Below are positions 15,090 to 22,638 of a stretch of 22,675 nt of DNA, piece after piece. The notes below the pieces were generated by a model, which was not told the DNA's origin, made no database searches, and was given only the letters and a program-made list of their open reading frames with translations. The stretch covers positions 1-22,675 of the forward strand of contig JBEVEP010000373.1 in the NCBI GenBank assembly GCA_040512755.1, in the 5' to 3' direction. Source of the stretch: JBEVEP01 sp040512755 (GTDB lineage Bacteria > Pseudomonadota > Alphaproteobacteria > Rhizobiales > Rhizobiaceae). Made by a program: the position numbers and the translations under genes. Positions within the stretch are counted from its first letter, which is position 1, and the number at the start of each line of letters is the position of its first letter.

Positions 15090-16313
15090 ATGTCCAAGTG
15101 GAAAGACGTCAAGAAAGTCGTGCTGGCCTATTCCGGCGGTCTCGATACCTCGATCATCCTCAAATGGCTCCAAACCGAACTCGGCGCCGAAGTCGTGACC
15201 TTCACGGCCGATCTCGGGCAGGGCGGCGAACTCGAACCCGCGCGCCGCAAGGCTGAGATGATGGGCATCAAGGACATCCGCATCATGGATGTGCGCGAGG
15301 AGTTCATCAGCGACTTCGTATTTCCGATGTTCCGGGCCAATGCGGTTTACGAGGGCACTTATCTCCTCGGGACTTCCATCGCCCGCCCGTTGATTTCCAA
15401 GCATTTGGTTGAAATAGCGCGCGAAACCGGGGCGGACGCCATCGCTCACGGGGCGACTGGCAAAGGTAACGATCAGGTGCGGTTCGAGCTTTCCGCCTAC
15501 GCGCTTAACCCGGACATCAAGGTCATCGCACCATGGCGAGACTGGTCATTCAAGTCGCGGACCGATCTCATCAATTTTGCACGTGACCATCAGATCCCGG
15601 TACCGAAGGATAAGCAGGGGGAAGCTCCCTTCTCGGTCGACGCCAATCTGCTGCACTCCTCTTCCGAGGGCAAGGTGCTCGAGGATCCCTGGCAGGAACC
15701 GCCGGAATATGTCCACCAGCGCACGGTCTCCCCGATGGACGCGCCCGACAGGATTACAGAGATCACGATCACCTTCGCAAAAGGTGATCCGGTCGCCTTG
15801 AATGGCAAGAAGTTGTCGCCAGCCACACTTTTCGCGGCGCTCAATGACCTCGGCCGCGACAATGGCATTGGCCGTCTCGACCTTGTCGAAAACCGGTTCG
15901 TTGGCATGAAAAGCCGCGGTGTCTATGAGACGCCGGGCGGGACGATCCTGATTGCAGCTCATCGCGCCATCGAGTCGATCACGCTCGATCGCGGTGCAGC
16001 GCATTTGAAGGACGAGCTGATGCCCCGCTATGCGGAGCTGATCTACAATGGCTTCTGGTTCTCACCCGAGCGCGAAATGCTGCAGGCGCTCATCGACAAG
16101 AGCCAGGAGAACGTTGAGGGCGAGGTCAGGTTGAAGCTCTACAAGGGCAATGTCATCGTTACCGGCCGTCGTTCGGCAAGGTCGCTCTACTCGGACACGC
16201 TGGTCACATTCGAGGATGATCGTGGCGCCTACGATCAAAAGGACGCCGCTGGCTTCATCCGTCTCAACGCTCTTCGGCTGCGCACGCTAGCCGCCCGTGA
16301 TCGTAAGGATTGA
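15090..16313 (+). CDS. argG: Argininosuccinate synthase
   Basis: A 407-residue cytoplasmic enzyme of arginine synthesis that joins citrulline and aspartate using ATP. The N-type ATP pyrophosphatase loop is AYSGGLDTSIIL (residues about 11-22). Further family blocks are the citrulline/aspartate segment HGATGKGNDQVRFE, APWRDW, and the C-terminal-domain block ESRFVG-type (here ENRFVGMKSRGVYETPGG). Full family length, no disruption. ATG 15090 matches the family start (MSKWKDVKKVVLAYSGG), although the ribosome site is weak. The gene is followed by a two-way hairpin and appears to be transcribed alone. The gap upstream carries a palindrome and a candidate small ORF. Confidence 0.97.
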   Translation: MSKWKDVKKVVLAYSGGLDTSIILKWLQTELGAEVVTFTADLGQGGELEPARRKAEMMGIKDIRIMDVREEFISDFVFPMFRANAVYEGTYLLGTSIARPLISKHLVEIARETGADAIAHGATGKGNDQVRFELSAYALNPDIKVIAPWRDWSFKSRTDLINFARDHQIPVPKDKQGEAPFSVDANLLHSSSEGKVLEDPWQEPPEYVHQRTVSPMDAPDRITEITITFAKGDPVALNGKKLSPATLFAALNDLGRDNGIGRLDLVENRFVGMKSRGVYETPGGTILIAAHRAIESITLDRGAAHLKDELMPRYAELIYNGFWFSPEREMLQALIDKSQENVEGEVRLKLYKGNVIVTGRRSARSLYSDTLVTFEDDRGAYDQKDAAGFIRLNALRLRTLAARDRKD

Positions 16314-16365
16314 GCTGGTAGCCGCTGAGGCGTGCAGCCGAACCGACCTCGCATACATGCAGAAA

Positions 16366-16390
16366 GGGCGGCTCCAACCGGACGCCGCCC
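16366..16390. terminator. Hairpin between argG and the transglycosylase gene, probably bidirectional
   Basis: Arms GGGCGGC (16366-16372) and GCCGCCC (16384-16390) are exact complements with an 11-nt loop, between two converging genes. On the minus strand the stem is followed by ctttctg, a weak T-run; on the plus strand by ctactatt. It probably ends both transcripts. Confidence 0.55.
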
Positions 16391-16430
16391 CTACTATTCC
16401 GGGTACCCGGTCCTTCCAGGAAAACGGAAC

Positions 16431-17249
16431 TTACTGTCCGTCGATCTCGGCGCCGATGATCGCGATTGCCTGCTGATAGACGCTGGCTGCGTTCCAGCCC
16501 TGCAAAGCACCATAATTGGCTTGGCCTGGCTGGTAACCTCCACCGGCCCGCCAGCCATGACCGCGCAGAAAGTTCGCTGTCGAGGCAAGCGCGTCGGCCC
16601 TGGAGCGCGCCAGATCGATACGGCCATTGCCATCACCATCGACGCCAAATCTCAAGACGCTCGCGGGCAAGAACTGCGTCTGGCCGATCTCACCATGTGC
16701 TGCGCCAATCGCCGAAGGGCTCAAGGTACCATTTTGGACGAGTTTCAGCGCTGCATAAAGATGGTTGGTAAAATACTCCGAGCGGCGGCAGTCATAGGCG
16801 AGCGTGGCGACAGCTGAGAGCGTATTCTGGTTGCCCATGAAACTGCCGAAGCCAGTTTCCATGCCCCAGATTGCAATCAGCGGCCCGGCCGGAACGCCAT
16901 AGCGCTGCTCAATGCGCTGGAAGAGTGCGGCGTTCTGCTTTTTCAGGCTCTTGCCCTTGGAGGCGATGGTCTTGCCGCCGCGCTTCGCCATAAACTGGTT
17001 CAGTGAAAGCTTGAAGCTTTTCTGATTGCGGTCGGCCGAAATGGTCTTTGCGGAGTACCTCGTCCCCGCCAATGCGTTTAGGGCATTTCCGCTAATGCCG
17101 TTGGCCGCCGCTTCACGGGCGAACTCAGCCTTCCAGTTTTCAAACCCGGCTGAGTTGTTTCCGCATTGTGCTGCATGTGCGTTTCCAGCCACAAGACCGA
17201 GCACGGCGCATGCTGCTGCAAAAGTCATTCTTCTGGCAAATCGTGCCAT
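16431..17249 (-). CDS. Lytic murein transglycosylase, MltB-like (GH103)
   Basis: A 272-residue exported enzyme that cleaves the MurNAc-GlcNAc bond of peptidoglycan with 1,6-anhydro product formation. It has a signal peptide of about residues 1-27 (cleavage near AHA). The catalytic Glu131 lies in IWGMETGFGSFMG, followed by GEIGQTQFLP (187-196). Residues 203-212 (VDGDGNGRID) have the spacing of an EF-hand calcium loop, known in the MltB/Slt35 family. The protein is not a lipoprotein (no lipobox), so it is probably a soluble periplasmic form. ATG 17249 is supported by AGGAGAACAGC immediately upstream; the longer frame beyond it has no support. Confidence 0.93.
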   Translation of the reverse strand: MARFARRMTFAAACAVLGLVAGNAHAAQCGNNSAGFENWKAEFAREAAANGISGNALNALAGTRYSAKTISADRNQKSFKLSLNQFMAKRGGKTIASKGKSLKKQNAALFQRIEQRYGVPAGPLIAIWGMETGFGSFMGNQNTLSAVATLAYDCRRSEYFTNHLYAALKLVQNGTLSPSAIGAAHGEIGQTQFLPASVLRFGVDGDGNGRIDLARSRADALASTANFLRGHGWRAGGGYQPGQANYGALQGWNAASVYQQAIAIIGAEIDGQ

Positions 17250-17387
17250 GCTGTTCTCCTGACAATATCTGAACCAAATTCCTGGCCGGGATCGTCCACT
17301 GCCCGTCATTGCCAAGTTACGTGAATGATCGACCGATTTGCACTGGCGGATAGGCAGAATCTTCGGGCGGATCAAGCGGACAATGGT

Positions 17388-17411
17388 TTCAATGGATAAA
17401 CTTTCATTGAA
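17388..17411. repeat. Inverted repeat in the divergent region before the SH3 protein gene
   Basis: TTCAATG (17388-17394) and CATTGAA (17405-17411) are exact complements with a 10-nt spacer, in the 247-base gap between the transglycosylase and the SH3-protein gene. CAATGG also occurs twice here. It is a candidate operator or hairpin; nothing else stands out in the gap. Confidence 0.35.
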
Positions 17412-17496
17412 TACGGCCTTCAGACACGGGATGTGAGAAGGAACCATTTGTTGTCTCATCCAGTTACCGCTTCGAAGGGGTGTGAACTGGAGTGAT

Positions 17497-18168
17497 ATGA
17501 TGATGAAGACCAAACTCTCTATCCCGGCGGCCGCCGTCGGTTTGCTCGTCATGTCGAGTGCGGCCTTCGCAGCGACCGCAACCGCGACCACCGACCTTAA
17601 CATTCGCGCTGGTCCGGGCCCTTCCCATCCCGTTATTGGCGTTATCGGCGCCGGCCAATCGGCAGAAATCACGGGCTGCCTACAGGGCAGTAAATGGTGC
17701 ACCGTCGCCGCTAACGGCGGTCAGGGCTGGGTGTATTCTGACTATCTCACGGCCAGTTTTGGCGGAAGGCAGATCGTTTTGACAGAACGCCCGGCGGATT
17801 CCGGGGTTACGGTCGTTCAACCGAGTGACGGCGGCGCGGGAGGTGCTCTTGTCGGCGCCACAACCGGTGCGGTGGGCGGCGCGCTGATTGCCGGACCTGT
17901 CGGCGCCGCGGTCGGCGGAGCAGCGGGCTTGGCGCTTGGCGGAGCCGTCGGAAGCGCGGCAGAACCGCCCCCGCAAGTCCGAACCTACGTAACGCAGAAC
18001 CGTCTCGACCCCGTCTATCTGGACGGTGAGGTCGTCGTTGGCGCCGGCGTTCCGGAAACCGTTCGGATTCGCGAGATTCCGGACTACCAGTATCAGTATG
18101 TTTACGTGAACAACCAGCCGGTCCTTGTTGACCCTGGTACACGCCGGATCGTTTACGTTATGCGCTAG
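17497..18168 (+). CDS. Secreted SH3-domain protein with glycine-zipper segment (DUF1236-type C-terminus)
   Basis: A 223-residue exported protein. The signal peptide is residues 1-25 (cleavage AFA-AT). A bacterial SH3 domain spans about 28-87, with DLNIRAGPGPSHPVIGVI and GWVYSDYLT, and Cys61/Cys68 could pair. A Gly/Ala-rich zipper of about 112-155 resembles a membrane-inserting or self-associating segment. The Tyr/Val-rich C-terminal 65 residues look like DUF1236, common in rhizobia. SH3 domains of this type often bind cell wall. The start is one of three consecutive ATGs (17497, 17500, 17503) behind GGAG at 17489-17492; the first is given, and spacing favours the second. It ends in a strong terminator. 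Confidence 0.85.
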   Translation: MMMKTKLSIPAAAVGLLVMSSAAFAATATATTDLNIRAGPGPSHPVIGVIGAGQSAEITGCLQGSKWCTVAANGGQGWVYSDYLTASFGGRQIVLTERPADSGVTVVQPSDGGAGGALVGATTGAVGGALIAGPVGAAVGGAAGLALGGAVGSAAEPPPQVRTYVTQNRLDPVYLDGEVVVGAGVPETVRIREIPDYQYQYVYVNNQPVLVDPGTRRIVYVMR

Positions 18169-18170
18169 TT

Positions 18171-18188
18171 ATGCTCCTGACGGAGCAT
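18171..18188 (+). repeat. 7-bp hairpin directly after the SH3 protein stop
   Basis: ATGCTCC (18171-18177) and GGAGCAT (18182-18188) form a perfect stem with loop TGAC, followed by TTT. It stands 5 bases before the main terminator hairpin, giving two hairpins in tandem. Confidence 0.45.
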
Positions 18189-18193
18189 TTCGA

Positions 18194-18222
18194 ATCGCCG
18201 GGCGCAACGCCCGGCGATTTTT
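18194..18222 (+). terminator. Strong rho-independent terminator
   Basis: An 11-bp GC-rich stem (18194-18204 with 18208-18218) with a 3-nt loop runs into five T (18218-18222). The stop codon of the converging thioesterase gene lies inside the T-run (18221-18223), so the two transcription units meet here with no spare bases. Confidence 0.9.
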
Positions 18223-18709
18223 AGGGACGAGCTTCCATGATCATGCAGCTTTCACTGCCATGCGCTATCAGGCGGCCCTTGCTATCCACGAGCCGCCCCT
18301 CGCTCGTCGCCATTCGTGCACCGACATAGACGGCTGTGGCCTCGCATCGCACCAGGCCCGTGTCCTCTAACAGCGGGCGGACATAATTGATGGTCATCGA
18401 CGTAGTCATGTAAATCTGCCCGGGGTGCAAGGTCGAATGCACGGCGCACCCCATGGCGCTGTCGAGGATTGCCGCGATCCATCCTCCATGCACGGTACCC
18501 ATCGGGTTTAGGAAGGAAAAGTCGCACTGGCCCGTGAATACCACGCGCCCTTCATCAACTTCGGCCAGATCGATGAGCATAGTTGCTGCAAAGGGCGGCG
18601 CTGGAAGGTCGCCGTTCATGATCATTTCGAGGGTCTGCTTACCGGACAAACCGGTGAGTTTCTCGCGGGGGAGCGGCTGTGGCGGCATCACACGAGTAGC
18701 GATAGTCAT
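18221..18709 (-). CDS. PaaI-type hotdog-fold acyl-CoA thioesterase
   Basis: A 162-residue protein with the hotdog signature NPMGTVHGGWIAAILDSAMG: His74-Gly-Gly and Asp83 match the PaaI/YdiI class, which hydrolyses aryl- or acyl-CoA thioesters as a homotetramer or dimer. The substrate is unknown. ATG 18709 is preferred because GGAG lies 9-12 bases upstream; a TTG at 18736 would add nine residues. It follows the MarR gene by 43 bases on the same strand, so the regulator probably controls it. Confidence 0.9.
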   Translation of the reverse strand: MTIATRVMPPQPLPREKLTGLSGKQTLEMIMNGDLPAPPFAATMLIDLAEVDEGRVVFTGQCDFSFLNPMGTVHGGWIAAILDSAMGCAVHSTLHPGQIYMTTSMTINYVRPLLEDTGLVRCEATAVYVGARMATSEGRLVDSKGRLIAHGSESCMIMEARP

Positions 18710-18752
18710 GAGGGCGCTCCATAGGATTTTTTGCAATCAGTGTTGGGTGCGG

Positions 18753-19232
18753 TCACGACGCTTTGGCGAGAACAGCCTTTGCGGCGCGACGAAGAAGCCT
18801 GAAATCGTCGCGGATCGTGTCATCTCCGGAATGGGGGAGTTGTTCAACCAGCTCGTCCTGGGCCAATTTCCACAAGGGCAAGGCGCGTTCGATCATTTCC
18901 GCTCCGCGGCTGGTTAGCTCGTAAATCAGCCTGCGTCCGTCACCCTTCGTCGAAGTCACCAGCCCGGCATCGATCAGGCGGTCGAGATTGCGGGCAAGTG
19001 TGGAACGTTCGACACCGACAAGATCCGCCAGTTCGGAGGCTGATTTTGCCCGCCCCAGAGCAATCGTCGAAAGGATGCTGAACTGCGTAACTTCCAACCC
19101 CATTGGGGCGAGCCGGTGATTGTAAACACGAGTGATGAGATTTGCCGTACGCCGCGCCGCGCGTCCGAGACAGGTGGCCCCGATCAGGGTCAATCGATGG
19201 GATAAATTTTCGATGTCGGCGTCGCGGGACAT
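18753..19232 (-). CDS. MarR family transcriptional regulator
   Basis: A 159-residue winged-helix repressor. The N-terminal dimer helices (about residues 8-42) are followed by the helix-turn-helix SASELADLVGVERSTLARNLDRL (64-86) and the wing TKGDGRRLIYELT (95-108). The C-terminal helices complete the dimer interface. MarR proteins usually sense a small aromatic or acyl ligand and repress their own operon. ATG 19232 is taken over a longer frame to 19373 because the upstream segment carries a palindrome and no family similarity. Its promoter region overlaps a candidate operator (19232-19258), and it leads a two-gene unit with the thioesterase. Confidence 0.92.
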   Translation of the reverse strand: MSRDADIENLSHRLTLIGATCLGRAARRTANLITRVYNHRLAPMGLEVTQFSILSTIALGRAKSASELADLVGVERSTLARNLDRLIDAGLVTSTKGDGRRLIYELTSRGAEMIERALPLWKLAQDELVEQLPHSGDDTIRDDFRLLRRAAKAVLAKAS

Positions 19233-19258
19233 ATCGTGTATATACAACACTAACGATA
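19232..19258. promoter_or_regulatory. Candidate MarR operator over the marR start
   Basis: An inverted repeat TATCGT (19232-19237) / ACGATA (19253-19258) is centred on 19245, and it contains a perfect 10-bp palindrome TGTATATACA (19237-19246). The site sits at and just upstream of the MarR start codon, where autorepression by a MarR dimer would act. Inferred from position and symmetry. Confidence 0.5.
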
Positions 19259-19312
19259 CCCCCGCAAGTTCGAAATGTGACCGAGCGCTGGATGGTTTGC
19301 CGATTTCCTGCC

Positions 19313-20017
19313 TCAGACATGCACCTGGCTGTGGTCGCTGGCGTCGGCCTCCATGGGACGGAACGAGGCCCACACGAGAAATCCATAGAAGGCCGCAACG
19401 CAGATCACGATGACCGCACCAGGAATAGGCCCAACTGCCGCGCCTGCAATCGTTTCGCGAACCGACTCAACAAACTCTATTCCTGCTCCGCTCTCCCGAA
19501 GCCTGGGCGTGGAGAGTTTGAGGATCCAAGCGACGAGCAGGATCAGGAACATCCAGATGTAGTTGCGCGTCAGACGGCGCGAGAACGCCTGGCCATAGGT
19601 GAGATGGAAATGCGGCTCCCGTAGACTTTGGCCAAGGATTTGTTGCCAGTTGGCTGAAAAATCCTTCATTGGGCAGAAAAGCTGCGCCAGATAGTGCCGT
19701 TCAATCTGCCGGACCCGTCCCCGGTATACGTCGAAGAATCTGTACCGCCGGGCTTCGATCCAGAGCAGCAGGTACACAAGCACCATAGCGAACAAAAGCA
19801 CGCCATGATGAGCGGTCGGTGTGGATAGAGAAACCGACAGCATGGCCGCTACGACTGTAATTGCCCAATTACTGGTCTGGTCGATGCGGTCCCGCCAGCC
19901 CGCCATCCGGCCAATTTCGGCGCGATGGAAATGCACCATTACCGTTACCATTTCGGATGATGTAGACGGCAGCGGAACGCCTGGCGCCGTCGACTCGGTG
20001 TCGGATCGGTCGTTCAT
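19313..20017 (-). CDS. DUF2270 integral membrane protein
   Basis: A 234-residue membrane protein with a soluble N-terminus (about 50 residues) and four predicted membrane segments (about 52-70, 72-92, 152-170, 195-215). Between the second and third is a conserved cytoplasmic loop with RYRFFDVYRGRVRQIERHY, LREPHFHLT and RRLTRNYIW. These blocks are typical of DUF2270, a family of unknown function found in alphaproteobacteria. The His-rich loop suggests a ligand or metal, but no function is known. ATG 20017 has an excellent ribosome site (GGGAGGTTTCG). It stands alone, 80 bases before marR on the same strand, and is divergent from the ffh region. Confidence 0.88.
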   Translation of the reverse strand: MNDRSDTESTAPGVPLPSTSSEMVTVMVHFHRAEIGRMAGWRDRIDQTSNWAITVVAAMLSVSLSTPTAHHGVLLFAMVLVYLLLWIEARRYRFFDVYRGRVRQIERHYLAQLFCPMKDFSANWQQILGQSLREPHFHLTYGQAFSRRLTRNYIWMFLILLVAWILKLSTPRLRESGAGIEFVESVRETIAGAAVGPIPGAVIVICVAAFYGFLVWASFRPMEADASDHSQVHV

Positions 20018-20085
20018 CGAAACCTCCCGGTTAGTCGCGCCGGCAGCGAGCCCGGCCCGCGAGGAAGGCGCGTTTGTTGGCTGAC

Positions 20086-20114
20086 TTGACTTTTAGCGCG
20101 TTTTCCGGTGTAAG
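20086..20114 (+). promoter_or_regulatory. Possible promoter upstream of ffh (distal)
   Basis: TTGACT (20086-20091, 5 of 6 consensus) and TGTAAG (20109-20114, 4 of 6) are separated by 17 bases. It would start a transcript near 20121 that reads into ffh or ends at the hairpin at 20194-20228. Confidence 0.4.
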
Positions 20115-20167
20115 CACGCCGAATTCCGCGACGAGTTTCAACTCCGAGCAGCCGACCGGGACCCTTG

Positions 20168-20176
20168 TGGTATAAA
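20168..20176 (+). promoter_or_regulatory. Possible extended -10 promoter upstream of ffh (proximal)
   Basis: TGG followed by TATAAA fits the TGN-TATAAT extended -10 pattern, with no good -35. Transcription from here would begin near 20183 and carry the hairpins at 20189-20231 and 20271-20294 in the ffh leader. Confidence 0.4.
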
Positions 20177-20188
20177 TCGATCCCGGAG

Positions 20189-20231
20189 GCCAACACCCGG
20201 CAGCGCGATGCGCCCCCGGGTGCTTTTTGGC
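20189..20231 (+). ncRNA. Terminator-like structured element in the ffh leader
   Basis: A 7-bp stem CACCCGG (20194-20200) with CCGGGTG (20216-20222) encloses an inner 4-bp stem GCGC/GCGC (203-206 with 210-213), and CTTTTT follows directly. Taken alone it looks like a terminator. But GCCAA (20189-20193) can also pair with TTGGC (20227-20231), pulling part of the T-run into a longer stem. It lies 78 bases before the ffh start, where a full terminator would be harmful, so attenuation or a small RNA end are both possible. Confidence 0.55.
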
Positions 20232-20270
20232 TTTGGCTAATGCTTGGAGAACCGTGGCGGAGACACTACG

Positions 20271-20294
20271 TCCCGGATGGTACTCATTCCGGGA
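20271..20294 (+). promoter_or_regulatory. Hairpin next to the ffh ribosome site
   Basis: The stem TCCCGGATG (20271-20279) pairs with CATTCCGGGA (20285-20294) with one bulged T and a 5-nt loop. AAGGA follows 4 bases later, just before ATG 20309. The same 7-base word TCCCGGA also occurs at 20181-20187, so the 3' arm could pair with either copy. Confidence 0.5.
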
Positions 20295-20308
20295 TTTAAG
20301 GAAGATCG

Positions 20309-21889
20309 ATGTTCGAAAGCTTGCAGGAGCGTCTTGGCTCCATCCTGAATGGCCTGACCGGTCGTGGCGCTCTGTCGGAGGCCGATGTATCCGCAGCGCT
20401 TCGCGAGGTGCGTCGCGCGCTGATCGAAGCTGACGTGGCGCTCGAAGTTGTGCGCTCGTTCACCGACCGCGTGCGCTCGAAGGCCGTCGGCGCCGCGGTG
20501 CTGAAGTCAATCAAGCCGGGCCAGATGGTCGTCAAGATCGTCCACGATGAGCTGGTCGAAATGCTTGGCGCCGAGGGCCATTCCATCGATCTCAATGCGC
20601 CGGCTCCGGTTGTCGTCATGATGGTCGGATTGCAGGGCTCCGGTAAAACGACCACGACGGCCAAGATAGCGAAGCGTCTCACAGAGCGTCAGAACAAAAA
20701 GATCCTCATGGCCTCGCTCGACACTCGCAGGCCTGCCGCGCAGGAGCAGCTCCGACAGCTTGGCGAACAGACAAAGGTCGCAACGCTTCCGATCGTGGCC
20801 GGCCAGTCGCCGGTCGAAATTGCCCGCCGCGCGGTACAGGCTGCAAAGCTCGGCGGCCATGATGTCGTCATCCTCGATACTGCGGGCCGGACCCACATCG
20901 ACGAACCCTTGATGGCCGAAATGGCTGAAATCAAGCGCGTTTCGAACCCGCATGAAATCCTTCTGGTGGCCGACTCCCTCACCGGTCAGGACGCGGTCAA
21001 CCTCGCCAAGAGCTTCGACGAGCGCGTCGGCATCACCGGACTGATCCTTACCCGCATGGATGGCGATGGGCGTGGCGGCGCTGCCCTTTCCATGCGCGCC
21101 GTCACTGGCAAGCCGGTCAAGCTGATCGGCACCGGCGAGAAGATGGACGCGCTGGAGGAGTTTCATCCCAAGCGCATCGCCGATCGCATTCTCGGCATGG
21201 GCGACATTGTTTCGCTCGTTGAGAAGGCCGCCGAAACCATCGACGCGGAAAAAGCAGCGGCGATGGCGAAGAAGTTTCAGACCGGCAAGTTCGATCTGAA
21301 CGACCTGGCCGACCAACTCGCGCAAATGCAGAAGATGGGCGGAATGGGCGGCATCATGGGCATGATGCCCGGCATGGGCAAGATGAAGGACCAGATGGCT
21401 GCCGCCGGACTGGACGACAAGATGTTTGGCCGCCAGATCGCCATCATCCGATCGATGACGAAAGCGGAACGCGCCAATCCGGACGTCCTCAAGCACAGCC
21501 GCAAGAAGCGCATCGCCGCTGGCTCCGGCACGGACGCGGCGGAGATCAACAAGCTCCTGAAAATGCATCGCCAGATGGCCGACATGATGAAAGCCATGGG
21601 GGGCAAGGGCAAGGGCGGCGGTCTGATGCGGGGCCTGATGGGCGGCATGGCGCAGAAGATGGGCCTTGGCGGACTGGCCGGCGGACTTGGCGGCATGAAC
21701 GGTCTGCCGGATCTCTCGAAGATGGACCCGCAGCAGCTCGAAGCCTTGCAGAAGCAGGCTCAAGGCCTTGGAAAGGGACTGCCTGGATTGCCGAGCGGCG
21801 GATTGCCGGGCCTTCCCGGCGGAATGAAGCTCCCGGGCGGTCTTCCCGGACTTGGCGGCGGCTTGCCAGGTCTGCCGAAAAAGAAGTGA
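20309..21889 (+). CDS. ffh: Signal recognition particle protein Ffh (SRP54 homologue)
   Basis: A 526-residue GTPase that binds SRP RNA and signal sequences of nascent membrane proteins and delivers them to FtsY. The N domain is residues about 1-90. The G domain has GLQGSGKTTT (107-116), the DTRRPAAQEQL segment, DTAGR, and TRMDGDGRGG; the M domain of about 320-440 is Met-rich. After it comes an unusual tail (about 425-526) rich in Gly, Met and then Pro, with GLPGLP-type repeats ending PKKK, making the protein about 70 longer than E. coli Ffh (453). ATG 20309 follows AAGGA by 7 bases. The last bases overlap the chorismate mutase start (GTGA). Confidence 0.97.
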   Translation: MFESLQERLGSILNGLTGRGALSEADVSAALREVRRALIEADVALEVVRSFTDRVRSKAVGAAVLKSIKPGQMVVKIVHDELVEMLGAEGHSIDLNAPAPVVVMMVGLQGSGKTTTTAKIAKRLTERQNKKILMASLDTRRPAAQEQLRQLGEQTKVATLPIVAGQSPVEIARRAVQAAKLGGHDVVILDTAGRTHIDEPLMAEMAEIKRVSNPHEILLVADSLTGQDAVNLAKSFDERVGITGLILTRMDGDGRGGAALSMRAVTGKPVKLIGTGEKMDALEEFHPKRIADRILGMGDIVSLVEKAAETIDAEKAAAMAKKFQTGKFDLNDLADQLAQMQKMGGMGGIMGMMPGMGKMKDQMAAAGLDDKMFGRQIAIIRSMTKAERANPDVLKHSRKKRIAAGSGTDAAEINKLLKMHRQMADMMKAMGGKGKGGGLMRGLMGGMAQKMGLGGLAGGLGGMNGLPDLSKMDPQQLEALQKQAQGLGKGLPGLPSGGLPGLPGGMKLPGGLPGLGGGLPGLPKKK

Positions 21890-21897
21890 GCGGATCG

Positions 21898-22212
21898 ATG
21901 AACGAACCCAATCCGCATGCTCTGCTCGCCGAGTACCGTGCTTCGATCGACAACATCGACGCCGCACTCGTGCATATGCTCGCCGAGCGGTTCCGCTGCA
22001 CCAAGGCGGTCGGCGTACTCAAAGCTACATACGGCTTGCCGCCGGCCGACCCGGCACGTGAGCAGCAGCAGATTGCAAGACTGCGTCAACTGGCCAACGA
22101 CGCACATCTCGACCCGGATTTCGCAGAGAAATTCCTGAACTTCGTGATCCGCGAAGTCATCAGACACCACGAACAGATCGCCGCCGAAAACGGCGTGAAC
22201 CCAACCACCTGA
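21898..22212 (+). CDS. Chorismate mutase (AroQ type)
   Basis: A 104-residue all-helical enzyme converting chorismate to prephenate for Phe and Tyr synthesis. The core is SIDNIDAALVHMLAERFRCT, the helix-loop with KAVGVLKATYGLP, and the C-terminal helix FAEKFLNFVIREVIRHHE, which contribute the Arg/Lys/Glu active-site residues of the AroQ fold. It is a free-standing enzyme with no prephenate domain. ATG 21898 matches usual starts. A GTG at 21886 overlaps the ffh stop (GTGA) and would add four residues; coupling to ffh is likely with either start. It lies between ffh and rpsP, an arrangement seen in rhizobia. Confidence 0.92.
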   Translation: MNEPNPHALLAEYRASIDNIDAALVHMLAERFRCTKAVGVLKATYGLPPADPAREQQQIARLRQLANDAHLDPDFAEKFLNFVIREVIRHHEQIAAENGVNPTT

Positions 22213-22245
22213 ATCGCAACGGATTGAACCTTTAGGAGAAAAGCA

Positions 22246-22638
22246 ATGGCACTGAAAATCCGTCTTTCCCGTGCGGGCTCGAAGAAGCGCCCGTATTACC
22301 ACATCGTCGTCGCTGACGTCCGCTCGCCGCGCGACGGCCGCTTCATCGAGGCGGTGGGCTCCTGGAACCCGCTGCTTCCCAAGGACGGCGAGCGCGTGCA
22401 GCTCGACCTCGATCGGGTCAAACACTGGCTCTCGCATGGCGCGCTCCCGACCGACCGCGTTGCCCGTTTCCTCGATGGTGCCGGCCTCTCGAAGCGTGAA
22501 GCCCGCAACAACCCGAAGAAGGCCGAGCCGGGCAAGAAGGCTCAGGAACGCGTTGCCGCCATCAAGAAAGCCCAGGAAGACGCCGCTGCCGCAATAGCGG
22601 CTGCCGCCGCCCCGGCCGAGGAAGCGGCTGCTTCGTAA
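22246..22638 (+). CDS. rpsP: 30S ribosomal protein S16
   Basis: A 130-residue protein of the small subunit. The S16 core is residues 1-80: MALKIRLSRAGSKKRPYYHI, then VGSWNPL and LDRVKHWLSHGALPTDRV. A basic then Ala-rich tail of about 50 residues follows (KKAQERVAAIKKAQEDAAAA), longer than the 82-residue E. coli protein but common in Rhizobiales. TAGGAGAAAAGCA is a strong ribosome site before ATG 22246. It is 33 bases after chorismate mutase. rimM and trmD usually follow, and the window ends 37 bases later. Confidence 0.97.
   Translation: MALKIRLSRAGSKKRPYYHIVVADVRSPRDGRFIEAVGSWNPLLPKDGERVQLDLDRVKHWLSHGALPTDRVARFLDGAGLSKREARNNPKKAEPGKKAQERVAAIKKAQEDAAAAIAAAAAPAEEAAAS

Noticed and set aside
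17250..17702. A longer start for the lytic transglycosylase
   Set aside because: The added segment has no signal-peptide logic, while ATG 17249 has AGGAGAACAGC and a standard signal peptide. It also overlaps the divergent SH3 gene.
20115..20230. SRP (4.5S) RNA gene beside ffh
   Set aside because: The conserved core of SRP RNA (GGTCAGG and GGAAGCAGCC-like segments) is not found here. The hairpins are better explained as leader elements.
20507..21967. A 486-codon minus-strand frame opposite ffh
   Set aside because: It follows the codon bias of ffh on the opposite strand and shows His/Leu-rich low-complexity content with no domain. It is a shadow of the real gene.
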